A stretch of 64,000 nt of DNA from Alkalicoccobacillus plakortidis. GTDB lineage: Bacteria > Bacillota > Bacilli > Bacillales > Bacillaceae_D. The stretch lies in assembly GCF_023703085.1 (NCBI RefSeq), contig NZ_JAMQJY010000007.1:19891-83890 (forward strand), in the 5' to 3' direction. A program made the translations under genes and the position numbers. This document shows, piece after piece, positions 55,108-64,000 of this stretch. The notes beneath the pieces were generated by a model. The model worked only from the letters and a program-made list of their open reading frames with translations, ran no database searches and was not told the origin of the DNA. Every line of letters begins with the position of its first letter. Positions within the stretch are counted from its first letter, which is position 1.

Positions 55108-56622
55108 ATGAGAGAGGCTTTTGGAAAAAAGGTCGTGTTGGGGGTTAGCTCACTACTTACGTTCTCCATTTTAGTTGCTTGTAATAATAGCGCATCTGAT
55201 CCAGTAGATAGTGAAGGTCATAGTGCTTCGGATGAGCCTCTAAACATTCAGATGTTTGCAGGTTTATACAATGAATTGCCTGAAATGGACAATGAATTTT
55301 GGACAGAATGGCAGGAGCAGACAAATACACAATTAGATATTGAGTGGGTCCCATCTGGTGATCTCGATACGAAAATGGATTTAGTTCTAGCTTCGGGTGA
55401 TCTACCGGAAGTGCTCTCTGCACCTAATACTCGTCCGCCGCTAATCAATGCGATAAAAAACGGTGCGTTTTGGGAATTGTCAGAGTTCCTTGGTGATTAT
55501 AGTGATTATCCAAATCTCAAAAACAACCTCGCAGAAGATTGGCAGAAATACTTGTCTGTAGATGGGGAGCTATATGGTTTACCTCGCTCCCGGTCAAGGA
55601 TGGATATCGGTGTAAAGATACGGAAGGACTGGCTTGATGAATTAGATATCCCGGTCCCAACGACCATAGATGAATACCATGATGCGTTAAAGCAAATTGT
55701 TGAGGAGGATCCGGCTGGCAGCGACACACTTGGGTTAATTGGTCACGGTACAATTGTTGCAGATGGAACGGATGCTTTTGCGGCTGCATTTGGAGCATTG
55801 GAACCGCACTTTAATGATGAAGATGGGTTAGTACCAAAGCATTTAACTCCAATGTATACAGACATGGTGGAGTGGTTCAGAGAATTATATGCTGACGGAT
55901 TATTAGCTCAAGAATTTTCTGTTATGAAACTCACTCAAGCTGAAGAATTATATAAAAGTGGTAGGGCGGCGTCCTATGCAAGAAGTATCTGGTGGGATAA
56001 GGAATATGAAGATGCTATCTCAAGAACTCAGGATGACCCAGAAATCGTCAACCTAGCATTGGAAGGTCCAGGTGGAGTAGGTGTCAATCTCGCAACGGGT
56101 GTGTCCGGAGGGTATTTTATATCTAAAAAGGTCCCAGAAGAAAAAGTGATCAAAATCCTAGATTATCTTGAGCACACTGCCTCTGAGGAAATTACAGACT
56201 TGGCTTACTATGGAATTGAGGGTGTTCATCATGAAATTGAAGATGGACAGAAGGTACTAAATGAGTTAGGCGAAAATCAAATTAACACGACGAGCAAAGG
56301 GGCAGGTGTCCTAGCTTATGCCAAATGGGGTAAGGTGGAAAGTGCATCAGGCAGTAAAGAATATAACGATAATAAGAAACAACAAGTGGAACACTTTGAT
56401 GAAATAGGAACCATTGATCCGATGACAGGTCTTCATTCAGACAAATGGCTTACAGAGTGGGCAAAGCATACGAACGAATGGGATACGATGGTGACAAGAG
56501 TTATTGTAGGTCAAATAAGTATGGATGAATACAAGGATTATATCGAATCAATCACTGAATCTCCGATAATGATGGAAGCGTTTGCGGAATTAGGTGAGGA
56601 GTATAGAGTGTTTAATCAGTAG
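55108..56622 (+). CDS. extracellular solute-binding lipoprotein (LplA-like)
   Basis: A 504-aa sugar-binding lipoprotein of the family that serves Lpl/Yes-type importers. The signal peptide ends in lipobox LVAC. Mature blocks: NIQMFAGLYNELPEMDNEFW, LPEVLSAPNTRPPL, GLPRSRSRMDIGVKIRKDWL and GGYFISKKVPEEK. It follows the two permeases after 137 bases and has a strong ribosome site AGGGAGG. It should capture a di- or oligosaccharide; identity unknown. Confidence 0.88.
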   Translation: MREAFGKKVVLGVSSLLTFSILVACNNSASDPVDSEGHSASDEPLNIQMFAGLYNELPEMDNEFWTEWQEQTNTQLDIEWVPSGDLDTKMDLVLASGDLPEVLSAPNTRPPLINAIKNGAFWELSEFLGDYSDYPNLKNNLAEDWQKYLSVDGELYGLPRSRSRMDIGVKIRKDWLDELDIPVPTTIDEYHDALKQIVEEDPAGSDTLGLIGHGTIVADGTDAFAAAFGALEPHFNDEDGLVPKHLTPMYTDMVEWFRELYADGLLAQEFSVMKLTQAEELYKSGRAASYARSIWWDKEYEDAISRTQDDPEIVNLALEGPGGVGVNLATGVSGGYFISKKVPEEKVIKILDYLEHTASEEITDLAYYGIEGVHHEIEDGQKVLNELGENQINTTSKGAGVLAYAKWGKVESASGSKEYNDNKKQQVEHFDEIGTIDPMTGLHSDKWLTEWAKHTNEWDTMVTRVIVGQISMDEYKDYIESITESPIMMEAFAELGEEYRVFNQ

Positions 56623-56632
56623 CTTAGATTTT

Positions 56633-56665
56633 CGAGCCGGGGCCATTTGTGGCTTCGGTTTATTA
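56633..56665 (+). terminator. weak terminator or attenuator between binding protein and gene 3
   Basis: Stem AGCCGGGGCCA / TGGCTTCGGTTT with a short, imperfect T tail. It could lower expression of the genes downstream relative to the binding protein. Confidence 0.45.
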
Positions 56666-56711
56666 AAAACAAGACGTAAGTACCATTCAAAAAGGTTATA
56701 GGAGGATTAAA

Positions 56712-58733
56712 ATGACCGATTCAAAAGAAGAATTATGGTGGAAACAAAACGCACGAGTGATTCAACCTAATTTGCAAGTGAAGGATACCGGAAAAATTGA
56801 TCCTGATAGATTAGCAAATCAGCTTTATGAGATGGGAGCAAATACAGTCGTATTTAATGTTGGTGGAATTTATGCTTGGTACCCTACAAAAGTTTCGAAC
56901 CACACACTTAATGAATACCTTCCAACGAGTCAAGATTTGTTAATGAACATGATTAAGGCAGTCCATAAAAAGGGGATGCGTTTTATTGCTCGGTTTGATT
57001 TCAGTAAAGCAGAGGATACAGTTTTCTTGAGGAATCCGCAATGGTTTGTAAGAGATCAGGATAGCAAGCCTCAAGTGATAGGTTCTCATAGGCCAGGCAA
57101 TTGGTCCTTACTTATGTCAACCTGCATAAATGGAGCCTACCGCACAGATGAAGTCGCGATCCCTGTCATAAACGAGGTCTTATCCAAATACCCTATAGAT
57201 GGAATCTTCCTGAATAATCCTGGCTATATCCCATGTTATTGTGATTCATGTAAACGAAAATACGTCACGTTGTATGGAGAAGAGCTACCAGAAGAGAGAG
57301 TGAAGTTCCACCCTGAATGGGCTACAAAGTGTATGGAGGATAATATTGATCAATTATATAGTAAGATAAAACAAAGAAATCCTGATATGCCATTAATCTT
57401 GTATTATAATCTGTATCGCGACAGCTTGTACGACCGTGTTAAAACGGCGGATATGCTGTGTACAGAGCCTCAAGATATCTTGTCATTAGGATCAAAAAAT
57501 ATCCCGGAATTTTGGAAGCCGGCACTAAGTATTAAATTAGGTCGTTCACTTGAAGATTATCCTAATCCTTTTGGTATTGTTCATTCAAGCCCGGGCATGG
57601 ATTGGAGACACACAGGATTACCACCGGCAGAGTACCAATTTTGGTTGTGTCAGATTCCTGCAAACGGAGGTCAAATTTGGCATTCTCTAACTGGCATACC
57701 TGATACAATTCACGATAAACGTATACTAGATGTCGTGACTGAGCACAACGATATGGTGAAAAGAGTGGAACCTTTAATGGATGGGGCTGAGAGCTATAAT
57801 GAAGTAGCTTTGGTTTGGAATGCTGCTCCTTCAGGTGAAGGATGGGCAGATGGATTATTAGAAAGACAAATCTCATTTGACGTATTACTTCCAGAACAGG
57901 TAGAGCAACGAGAACTCAGTAAATACCGTGCCATTGTTATACCTGAAAATCTTCAATGGACAGAAACTCTTCTCAAGTCATTAATGTCTTATGCAGCAGA
58001 TGGCGGAGGACTCATAGTAGAAGGGTTACCGAAAGGCATACATGCTTATGATCTTATCGGGATAGAACCTGAAACGCATGAAGGCGAAGAGTTAGTTGCT
58101 TCATATCTACGGTTTGAGAAGAATAGTAGAGCACTACAGAAAGGGTTAGAAGAAACAGAGATCATCGCACATCGTGGCAAAGTAGTTTATGTTAAACCTC
58201 AAAAAGAGGTAGATGTATTGGCTACATTGGTTCCACCATTCTCTCCACTTGAAAGCGTAGGTGCTCCTCCGGAAAGAGCTTCATTATCTGTTGAAAGAAC
58301 AGACATTCCACTGGTTTTGCATCACAAAATAGGAGAGGGAAGAGTGTTATTTCTCCCATTTTCACTAAGCATGCTTATCAATGAATTTCGTCTAAATGAG
58401 CATTATGTATTGTTAGATAATATTGTGGAATATGCAGTAGGTACTAGTTTAAGTATAAAGGTAAACCACGCTCCAGGCTTACAAGTTTCTGTTTTCAAAC
58501 AAGAGAATGGCAATCTATTGGTCCATTTAGTGAACGGTGCTGAAGAAGACCTTTAACTAGAAACCTCCCCATCCACAATGTAGAAGTTAAAATAAGATCA
58601 TCAGATTTGAAAGCGCTTACTAAAGCGAATGCGGTTATATCTGGTGAAAAACTACATGTTGGAAAGGAGGGTAATACACTAGTAATCCAAGCTACCTATA
58701 TTAACAATATGGGAGGTTCTGTCTATATCATGA
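56712..58733 (+). pseudogene. GHL6-type glycosidase-like protein 3, two frameshifts
   Basis: Third paralogue: RVIQPNLQVKDTGKIDPDRL, NVGGIYAWYPTK, FIARFDFSKAEDTVF, IDGIFLNNPGY and CYCDSC. It is more divergent (REWATK-like block FHPEWATKCMEDNID, then DWRHTGLPPAEYQFW). As read it stops at 58556. A missing C near 58549 and an extra A in CCAAGC (58687-58692) restore a tail ending LVIQLPILTIWEVLSIS, which aligns with the ends of paralogues 1 and 2. The repaired stop TGA (58731-58733) overlaps the AraC ATG as ATGA. Repaired length about 673 aa. Confidence 0.77.
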
Positions 58734-61033
58734 GGAACAGATTATCTGGAAAATCTAGAAATAGAGCTACTTACTTTAGGCGTCTAATTTGGCTAGTTTT
58801 TATTTGTGTGTGTATTCCGGTTGTATTGATTGGGAGTATTTATTATAAATTATCTGTGTCACATCTGACGGAAGAGTTAAAGTCACAGTATATGACTTCA
58901 TTAAAATCAACTATGGATAGCACAGAAGACCGGTTAGCTACCATCGAATATGATTCGTTACATTTTTCCGGGAGTTTGATGGTACGTGAATCATTTTTTA
59001 GGGAGAGTTTTAAAAACGATTATGTTTATCATGGGAACTTATTAGATTCAATGCTTACACGTAAAAATGTAAACCCTCCGATTCAAGAGATGATTTATTA
59101 CAATGATCAGTACCAAATCGTATTATCTACTGACTATGGATATGTACAAAAAAATAAATACTCTTATGATGCAGATATTGATAGAGGATTCTCTTTAAAC
59201 AAGCAAGCAGGTTGGATGTACTTACCGGACGCAAGTAGTCGAGGATACATCTCGTATGTTCGGCTGCTCCCGGTAATCGGATCCGCACAAGCCCAAGGGG
59301 CTTTAATCACTCATGTTAAGGAAGAAGCACTATCTCAGGAATTTCAAAAACATAATGAATCTAGAGATTATCTTAATTACCGTATTATTGATTCGAGTGG
59401 TGTGGAGTTGTTTAGTTCGCGTAATGAAGGCATACGTGGACTGGATGTCTCCACTGACCCACTGTATAAACAAATATCAGACATTGAGTCAAGGTCCGGA
59501 ATTGTATATGGGGAAGATGAAAATGGAAAGGCCACGTTATATCTTTTTAGTAAAACATTGCTTGACCGTGTCTATATCACATCATTAAGCGAAATAGCCA
59601 TTTCGGAGCAGCTTGGATGGATTAAGTTTGTTATCTTATATACCGTTCTTATTTTTTTAGTCATTGGATTAATCATGTCTTACATCTGTTCTAGATTTGT
59701 ATATAATCCGGTAGAAAGGCTGATTCAGCAAGGAAAAAAACTAACAGAAAAACAAAGTTTTCCTCAGACTTCATCAAATGAGTTTGAATATATAACGGAA
59801 TGCCTTCACTATATGCATGAGCAAGCTGAATCTCTCAATAAACATCTAAAAGTAATCGAACCTAATATAAGAGATCAATTTATAGGCAAAGTCATAAAAG
59901 GGGAGATCTGGGACAAAGAAAGAATACAATCTGAATGCAAGACTCTCCAAATAGAGGAAGATCATATGTACACTGTCATTGTTGTTACACCAGAAAAGGC
60001 GTATAAGTTCTTACCAGAGGAATGGCCGCTGACCACATTTGCGATAGCTAATATTATGAAGGAGCTTCTTAATAAATATGAGCTTTGTGGTTACATTTCT
60101 AATGGAGATGGGATGGAAACCATTGCTTTAGTATATAGCAATGATCAACATGCAAATGGGTACATTAATCGAGATCGACTGAATCGTTTTGCTGAGCATA
60201 CTTGTGATGAAGTGAAAAAGTGCTTATCTCTAAATGTTTCAGTAGGTGTTGGAAGCGAGTATTCAGGACTGAAAAAGACGTCTGAATCTTACCAGGAAGC
60301 CCTCCTAGCATTACAAAATCGAATGTATAAAACCTCTTCACCAATTAATTATTTTGATAGCAATGAGAACACAAAGAAGCAGACGATGTTTTTCTATCCA
60401 AGGGAACTTGAGTTAGAGATCGTAGATTACTTAAATAAAGGGGAACAAGATTTAACTGAACAGTCCTTAAAGAAGTTTGCTGATGTGGTAAGGGCTTCTG
60501 AATCTTATAATTTAATCTATCAGAGCTATCATGTTTTGTTATCCTCTATCATACGTTCGATAGAACAAAAAGGAATAGGACTACTCGAAATAATGGAAAA
60601 TAATTGGTTTGATCAATTGAAAAGTAGGAAGACAACTGGTGAAATTGTTGATTGGTTTATTGAAGTTTTATTCCCATTATACTTTGACATTATAGAAGAG
60701 AATCAAAATCTTAGTGGACGATTAGCTGTTCAAAAAGTTTGGCAACATGTAAAAGAAAATATAGGTATAAACATTTCCCTAACTGAATGTGCTGAATTGG
60801 TAGGAATGAGTCCGTCTTATTTGAGTAGACTTTTCAGGCGTGAAACGGGCATTTCATTTGTTGATTATGTGAAACGATGCAAGGTGGAAGAGGCGAAAAA
60901 GCTGTTACGAGATAAAGATATGAACATTATACAAATTGCACAGACGGTAGGTTACTCAGAAAGAAATCTAAGTCGGGTGTTTAAAGATGCTGTTGGTATG
61001 TCGCCAGGACAGTTCCGATCAGATCATCGATAG
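58730..61033 (+). CDS. membrane-bound AraC-family regulator (YesS-like)
   Basis: A 767-aa one-protein sensor. The first membrane helix lies at about 18-39 (LIWLVFICVCIPVVLIGSIYY). An extracytoplasmic domain of about 260 residues follows, then a second helix near 297-320 and a HAMP-like stretch (VYNPVERLIQQGKKL). A cytoplasmic linker carries the AraC DNA-binding domain at the end: NISLTECAELVGMSPSYLSR, then IIQIAQTVGYSERNLSRVFKD. ATG 58730 overlaps the repaired stop of gene 3. The frame is open upstream to 58607, but that part is the out-of-frame tail of gene 3. It should activate this locus in response to an extracellular sugar. Confidence 0.86.
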   Translation: MRNRLSGKSRNRATYFRRLIWLVFICVCIPVVLIGSIYYKLSVSHLTEELKSQYMTSLKSTMDSTEDRLATIEYDSLHFSGSLMVRESFFRESFKNDYVYHGNLLDSMLTRKNVNPPIQEMIYYNDQYQIVLSTDYGYVQKNKYSYDADIDRGFSLNKQAGWMYLPDASSRGYISYVRLLPVIGSAQAQGALITHVKEEALSQEFQKHNESRDYLNYRIIDSSGVELFSSRNEGIRGLDVSTDPLYKQISDIESRSGIVYGEDENGKATLYLFSKTLLDRVYITSLSEIAISEQLGWIKFVILYTVLIFLVIGLIMSYICSRFVYNPVERLIQQGKKLTEKQSFPQTSSNEFEYITECLHYMHEQAESLNKHLKVIEPNIRDQFIGKVIKGEIWDKERIQSECKTLQIEEDHMYTVIVVTPEKAYKFLPEEWPLTTFAIANIMKELLNKYELCGYISNGDGMETIALVYSNDQHANGYINRDRLNRFAEHTCDEVKKCLSLNVSVGVGSEYSGLKKTSESYQEALLALQNRMYKTSSPINYFDSNENTKKQTMFFYPRELELEIVDYLNKGEQDLTEQSLKKFADVVRASESYNLIYQSYHVLLSSIIRSIEQKGIGLLEIMENNWFDQLKSRKTTGEIVDWFIEVLFPLYFDIIEENQNLSGRLAVQKVWQHVKENIGINISLTECAELVGMSPSYLSRLFRRETGISFVDYVKRCKVEEAKKLLRDKDMNIIQIAQTVGYSERNLSRVFKDAVGMSPGQFRSDHR

Positions 61034-61074
61034 ATAGGCCAAAACTGAAAAAATCGGTAGGGGGGGGAATTAAG

Positions 61075-61694
61075 ATGGAGTTAAATGGACCATTTTCAGT
61101 TATATATAAAGTATCCATATGGATAACAAAATTAGCCTATGTGAATATCCTTTGGGGTGTATTTTCCTTAGCAGGTCTAGTCATATTCGGAATATTCCAG
61201 CGACTGTCGCGATCTTTGCAGTCATTCGAAAATGGAAGAAAGGTGATACTGAGCTTCCAATTTTCAAGACTTTTTGGGGATTTTACAGGAGTGAATTTAT
61301 GAAAAGTAATCGGCTTGGTTTCATTCTTTTTATCATAGGAATGATTTTATATGTTGATCTTCGAATTCTATATTTTTCCGAGGGATTTTTACAAATTCTC
61401 TATTATCCTATCTTGATTTTATTTTTCATATTCATTTTAATATGCCTAAATGTTTTTCCAGTCTATGTACATTATGAATTGAAAGCATTTCAGATCATAA
61501 AAACATCATTCATTAGAATAATCATAAATCCACTCTCTACATTATCTATGCTAGTAGGAACTATAGCTGTGATTTATTTTACTAACTTAATACCAGGTAT
61601 CATTCCTTTTTATGGTGTTAGTTTATTGACTCTAGTATTAGTATGGTCATTCTTTATTACAATTAAAGAGGTGAAGAGAATGACCATAAATTGA
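61075..61694 (+). pseudogene. DUF624 (YesL-like) membrane protein, one frameshift
   Basis: Small polytopic protein of the YesL family, often next to Lpl/Yes-type sugar transporters. As read: WGVFSLAGLVIFGIFQ, then a shift; one missing T in ATATTCCAGC (61193-61201) gives GIFPATVAIFAVIRKW and 206 aa. The break adjoins CCAGC. Conserved features: the PATxAxxAVxRKW block and a W-rich loop GFYRSEFMKSNRLG. Start ATG 61075 after a GGGGGGGG site. Last gene of the glycan locus. Confidence 0.8.
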
Positions 61695-61835
61695 TAAAAA
61701 GGAAATTCTAATGAAATTGAATGGAAACTTGTCTTCTGCTCATCTTTTTTATATGTATTTATTTTCCTTAGAGATTATAAAGAATGAGAGTTATGGGAAT
61801 TGAGAAATTCGATAGTTAATATAACGGTTCAAGAT

Positions 61836-61862
61836 CCTGTCCAGGCAGGATTTTTTCTTTTT
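61836..61862 (+). terminator. GCAGGATTTTTT-type terminator
   Basis: Inverted repeat ATCCTG / CAGGAT followed by six T, copied with the methyltransferase fragment. Confidence 0.7.
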
Positions 61863-61962
61863 ATATGGAAGAGTGTAATGAAGAGGGAAAAAATTATGGC
61901 AACTGACATACTAAAACAAAACAAACAAAGCTGGAATTGAGTAGCTCATCACTTTAATATCT
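61863..61962 (+). pseudogene. remnant copy of the 46573 methyltransferase start
   Basis: About 100 bases resemble the region from 46515, including TTTTTATATGGAA, the ribosome region and ATGGCAACTGACATACT. The translation reads MATDILKQNKQSWN, then a stop, then VAHHFN. The copy ends abruptly after that. It shows a segmental duplication and decay. Confidence 0.75.
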
Positions 61963-62052
61963 TATCGGTAAAACCATATTGAATGCTATTACTTTGTATA
62001 CGTACAAGAATAAAGTACAAAGCAAAAATAAATGCATAGGAATGAAGACGTC

Positions 62053-62406
62053 ATGAAAGAACGACACACGACTAAAATCTTACTTAAACTCTGTTGTACT
62101 TTAGGCATTTTAATCATAGTGTTTTTTTTGGTACCACTATTTATTTGGTCTTATGCAAACAAAAACCCTGAAGTAACTCAATTAGAGCATAGCATGTCTC
62201 CAAATCAGAATAATGAAATTGAGATTGTTAAAATAGATGAATTCCCAGATCCTATTATTAGAATTAATTATGCCGACCAGTCTATTATGAAAACTAAAAT
62301 CCCTCACGACATAATAGTTGATTGGATAAGTGAATATGAAGCGATCATTACTCTGAAAAGGTCGGGTAGGGAGCCAGATATCGTTGTTGTAGAATTTGAG
62401 AAATGA
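62053..62406 (+). CDS. hypothetical membrane-anchored protein
   Basis: A 117-aa protein with one N-terminal helix (about 8-34 from ATG 62053, LLKLCCTLGILIIVFFLVPLF) and an extracytoplasmic domain: NNEIEIVKIDEFPDPIIRIN and IVDWISEYEAIITLKRSG. The frame also runs from ATG 62032; the ribosome sites of both are weak. It faintly resembles DUF5412-type proteins. Function unknown. Confidence 0.6.
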   Translation: MKERHTTKILLKLCCTLGILIIVFFLVPLFIWSYANKNPEVTQLEHSMSPNQNNEIEIVKIDEFPDPIIRINYADQSIMKTKIPHDIIVDWISEYEAIITLKRSGREPDIVVVEFEK

Positions 62407-62434
62407 TTGGCCTTTATTAAAAAGGAGGACGTAA

Positions 62435-63223
62435 ATGAGTAACATTGAGTTTGATTTTCCTATAGTTGAAAAAACATATAAAGTCGTAGGGAAAAGAGAT
62501 CTAAAATTATATATATTTGAGCCCACATCACAAGAAACTAAGCGACCCGCTATTCTATTTTTTAATGGAGGAAGTTTTAAAAAGGAACCAAAGTCACCCG
62601 TTCAATTTCAGCATCAAGCCGAATATTTTTCTTCTTTAGGTATGGTTGCAATATGTGTTGATTACAGGAATGGGGCTGATATGGGGTTCTTACCAACTCA
62701 AGCTATTAGTGATGTTAAATCAGCTGTGCGATACGTTAGGCGGAATTCGGAAGGTTTAAGAGTGGATCCTAACAAAGTAGTCGTATGTGGTTCGTCAGCG
62801 GGTGGATATATTACAGTTTCTGCAATTACGTTCAATGATCTAAATGACGACAACCAATATGAAAATCATAATAAAGACCATGTTCCAAGTTATTTAATTA
62901 TTTTTGCCGTTGGAATGGATGGTATTGATATCATGGCAAGAAGGTATCCTCAGTTACTCTACAAGGCTAAAGAAATTTCTCCGATTCACAACATTAAAAA
63001 ATGTTTACCGACTACATTATGGCTTTGTGGTACAGGTGACGACTTATATGTGCAGAATAAAAAGTTTATTAACCTAATGAAACATGAAGGAAATGAGATA
63101 ACTTTAAAAACATATAAAGGCATGGAACATGGCTTTTTTAATTATGGCAGACATCACAATGAGTATTTTAATCAAACAAAAGATGAAATGGAAACATTTT
63201 TAAGGGATATGCACGTCGTCTAG
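62435..63223 (+). CDS. alpha/beta hydrolase (esterase/BD-FAE-like)
   Basis: A 262-aa esterase-type hydrolase. Oxyanion region ILFFNGGSFKKEP (HGG-like with N), nucleophile Ser in VVCGSSAGGYIT, acid region CGTGDDLYVQN and catalytic His in YKGMEHGFFNYG. Such enzymes remove acetyl or feruloyl groups from glycans or act on small esters. ATG 62435 follows AAGGAGGAC. Located next to the glycan locus, it could deacylate imported sugars (inference). Confidence 0.85.
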   Translation: MSNIEFDFPIVEKTYKVVGKRDLKLYIFEPTSQETKRPAILFFNGGSFKKEPKSPVQFQHQAEYFSSLGMVAICVDYRNGADMGFLPTQAISDVKSAVRYVRRNSEGLRVDPNKVVVCGSSAGGYITVSAITFNDLNDDNQYENHNKDHVPSYLIIFAVGMDGIDIMARRYPQLLYKAKEISPIHNIKKCLPTTLWLCGTGDDLYVQNKKFINLMKHEGNEITLKTYKGMEHGFFNYGRHHNEYFNQTKDEMETFLRDMHVV

Positions 63224-63287
63224 TAGAGATGTAATAACTCAATCTGATATACACCAAACAGCTAATGTAGGTGCATTAGTACAAATA

Positions 63288-64000
63288 CTAGTTTATCATC
63301 CGGACTGTCTGAATGAACACTCGGGGTGACATGCCAATATACTTATTAAATTGACGTGTGAAATGGTTATAGTGTTGGAAGCCTACATTAAAAGCAACCT
63401 CAGATGCCGTTAAGTTTGTATGGGTAAGAAGGTACGTTGCTTGTTTAATTCTCATTCGATTAAGAGTGGCTACAATAGACTCGCCAGTATTTTCTTTGAA
63501 AACGTGTTGTAATCGGGAAGGAGATAGACCTATGCTATTTCCTAACTCTGTGATTTGGATGTTCTCATTCATGCGTGTTGCAAGGATATAAAGTACTTCC
63601 TCGACGCGAGGATCCAGCTTGCTATTTTTCTGCTTGGAATACAATAAAATAATTTCACGTAACGAGCTTAAACACAATTCGTGCCATAGGTGACCTTGTT
63701 CACGAAAATCAGAGAGTATACGTTTAAAAGCATCAAAGATACGATCCCTTAACACCTGTTGTTCAAAATGGTGTGTGATTAGATCGTCCTGTGGCAATAC
63801 GTTCGTATCAGCAAAGCTGTTACTAAAATGTACCCAAACAAACTCCCAACTCTTTTGTTTAGCTGTTCCGTATACATGCGGCACTCTTGGTCTTAGTAAT
63901 GACAAATCACCAGCCCTTAAGTTTTTAATTTGTCCCCCGGCGTTTATATACCCTTCCCCGCCTAAAGTAAAGGTCATTAACCAATCATCCATTCCCTCTA
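63288..64000 (-). CDS. AraC-family transcriptional regulator (5' end outside window)
   Basis: Soluble AraC regulator, at least 237 codons in the window. The cupin-like sugar-sensing part reads DWLMTFTLGGEGYINAGG and ends near LLRPRVPHVYG. The DNA-binding part has two helix-turn-helix motifs: IQITELGNSIGLSPSRLQHV, then ASEVAFNVGFQHYNHFTRQF. ATG at 63992 is open upstream to the window edge, and the usual N-terminal arm is missing, so the true start lies beyond. Convergent with the esterase gene. Confidence 0.83.
   Translation of the reverse strand, partial: EGMDDWLMTFTLGGEGYINAGGQIKNLRAGDLSLLRPRVPHVYGTAKQKSWEFVWVHFSNSFADTNVLPQDDLITHHFEQQVLRDRIFDAFKRILSDFREQGHLWHELCLSSLREIILLYSKQKNSKLDPRVEEVLYILATRMNENIQITELGNSIGLSPSRLQHVFKENTGESIVATLNRMRIKQATYLLTHTNLTASEVAFNVGFQHYNHFTRQFNKYIGMSPRVFIQTVRMIN

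Larger units (their letters stand above)
61695..62031 (+). other. intergenic region with a duplicated methyltransferase 5' fragment
   Basis: Terminator ATCCTGTCCAGGCAGGAT plus T6 at 61838-61862, then a copy of the start of the methyltransferase gene (61863-61960). No intact gene. Confidence 0.65.

Noticed and set aside
58609..58622. cre-like sequence TGAAAGCGCTTACT as a CcpA site for the AraC gene
   Set aside because: It lies inside the coding part of the repaired GHL6-3 and encodes LKALTK, so it may be chance.

Overview
The window is a low-GC Firmicutes chromosome, most likely a Bacillaceae bacterium from the environmental Bacillus / Alkalihalobacillus group. The evidence is the sigW-rsiW-cdaA-cdaR-glmM block, a glmS ribozyme in front of glmS, strong AGGAGG-type ribosome binding sites, TTG/GTG starts, a TPP riboswitch, many DUF3139, YitT and DUF624 type genes, and a structured intergenic repeat of the kind seen in Bacillaceae.

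Layout. 1-4.7 kb: cell-envelope stress sigma factor (end only), its anti-sigma, c-di-AMP synthase and regulator, and phosphoglucosamine mutase. 4.7-15 kb: an accessory stretch that separates glmM from glmS. It holds two paralogous lipoproteins, a DinB-like protein, a vancomycin-resistance-like cluster (D,D-carboxypeptidase, VanS-like kinase, VanC/E/G-like D-Ala-D-Ser-type ligase, VanT-like racemase, VanR-like regulator) and a MerR-controlled aldehyde/alcohol module. 15-17 kb: glmS ribozyme and glmS. 17-24 kb: nucleotidyltransferase, butanediol dehydrogenase-like enzyme, GNAT, a membrane-anchored beta-lactamase-family protein and a type I toxin-antitoxin locus. 24.2-26.1 kb: an IS1182-type insertion sequence with 16-bp ends and a 9-bp target duplication, sitting in a structured repeat. 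26.2-29.7 kb: a peptide-sensing type two-component system with a BcrA-like ABC exporter. 29.8-42.5 kb: lipoproteins with acidic linkers, an SDR, a Fur-box flavoreductase-like gene, stress membrane peptides, and a run of GNAT, NUDIX and ANT-type genes. 42.8-45.1 kb: a TPP riboswitch controlling an SDR and a luciferase-like monooxygenase. 45.2-48.9 kb: YitT, methyltransferase, NIF3-C-like and HIBADH-like genes. 48.98-61.7 kb: a carbohydrate-uptake locus with three paralogous GHL6-type glycosidase-like proteins, an Lpl/Yes-type ABC importer, a membrane AraC regulator and a DUF624 protein. 62-64 kb: an esterase and an AraC regulator cut by the window end.

A striking property is the number of broken reading frames, including essential glmS. 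Eight are repaired by removing one T from GCTTGG (or one A from CCAAGC), and two more are single-base deletions beside GCTGG/CCAGC. This points to motif-linked sequence error, possibly at a modified base, or to an unusual mutation process, rather than ordinary gene decay. The other indels lie mostly in homopolymer runs. Coordinates of such genes are given for the whole repaired frame.

Functionally the window couples cell-wall precursor synthesis and its c-di-AMP/sigma-W control with a D-Ala-D-Ser-like peptidoglycan remodelling cassette, an antimicrobial-peptide-type exporter, several small-molecule-modifying enzymes and a glycan-foraging locus.
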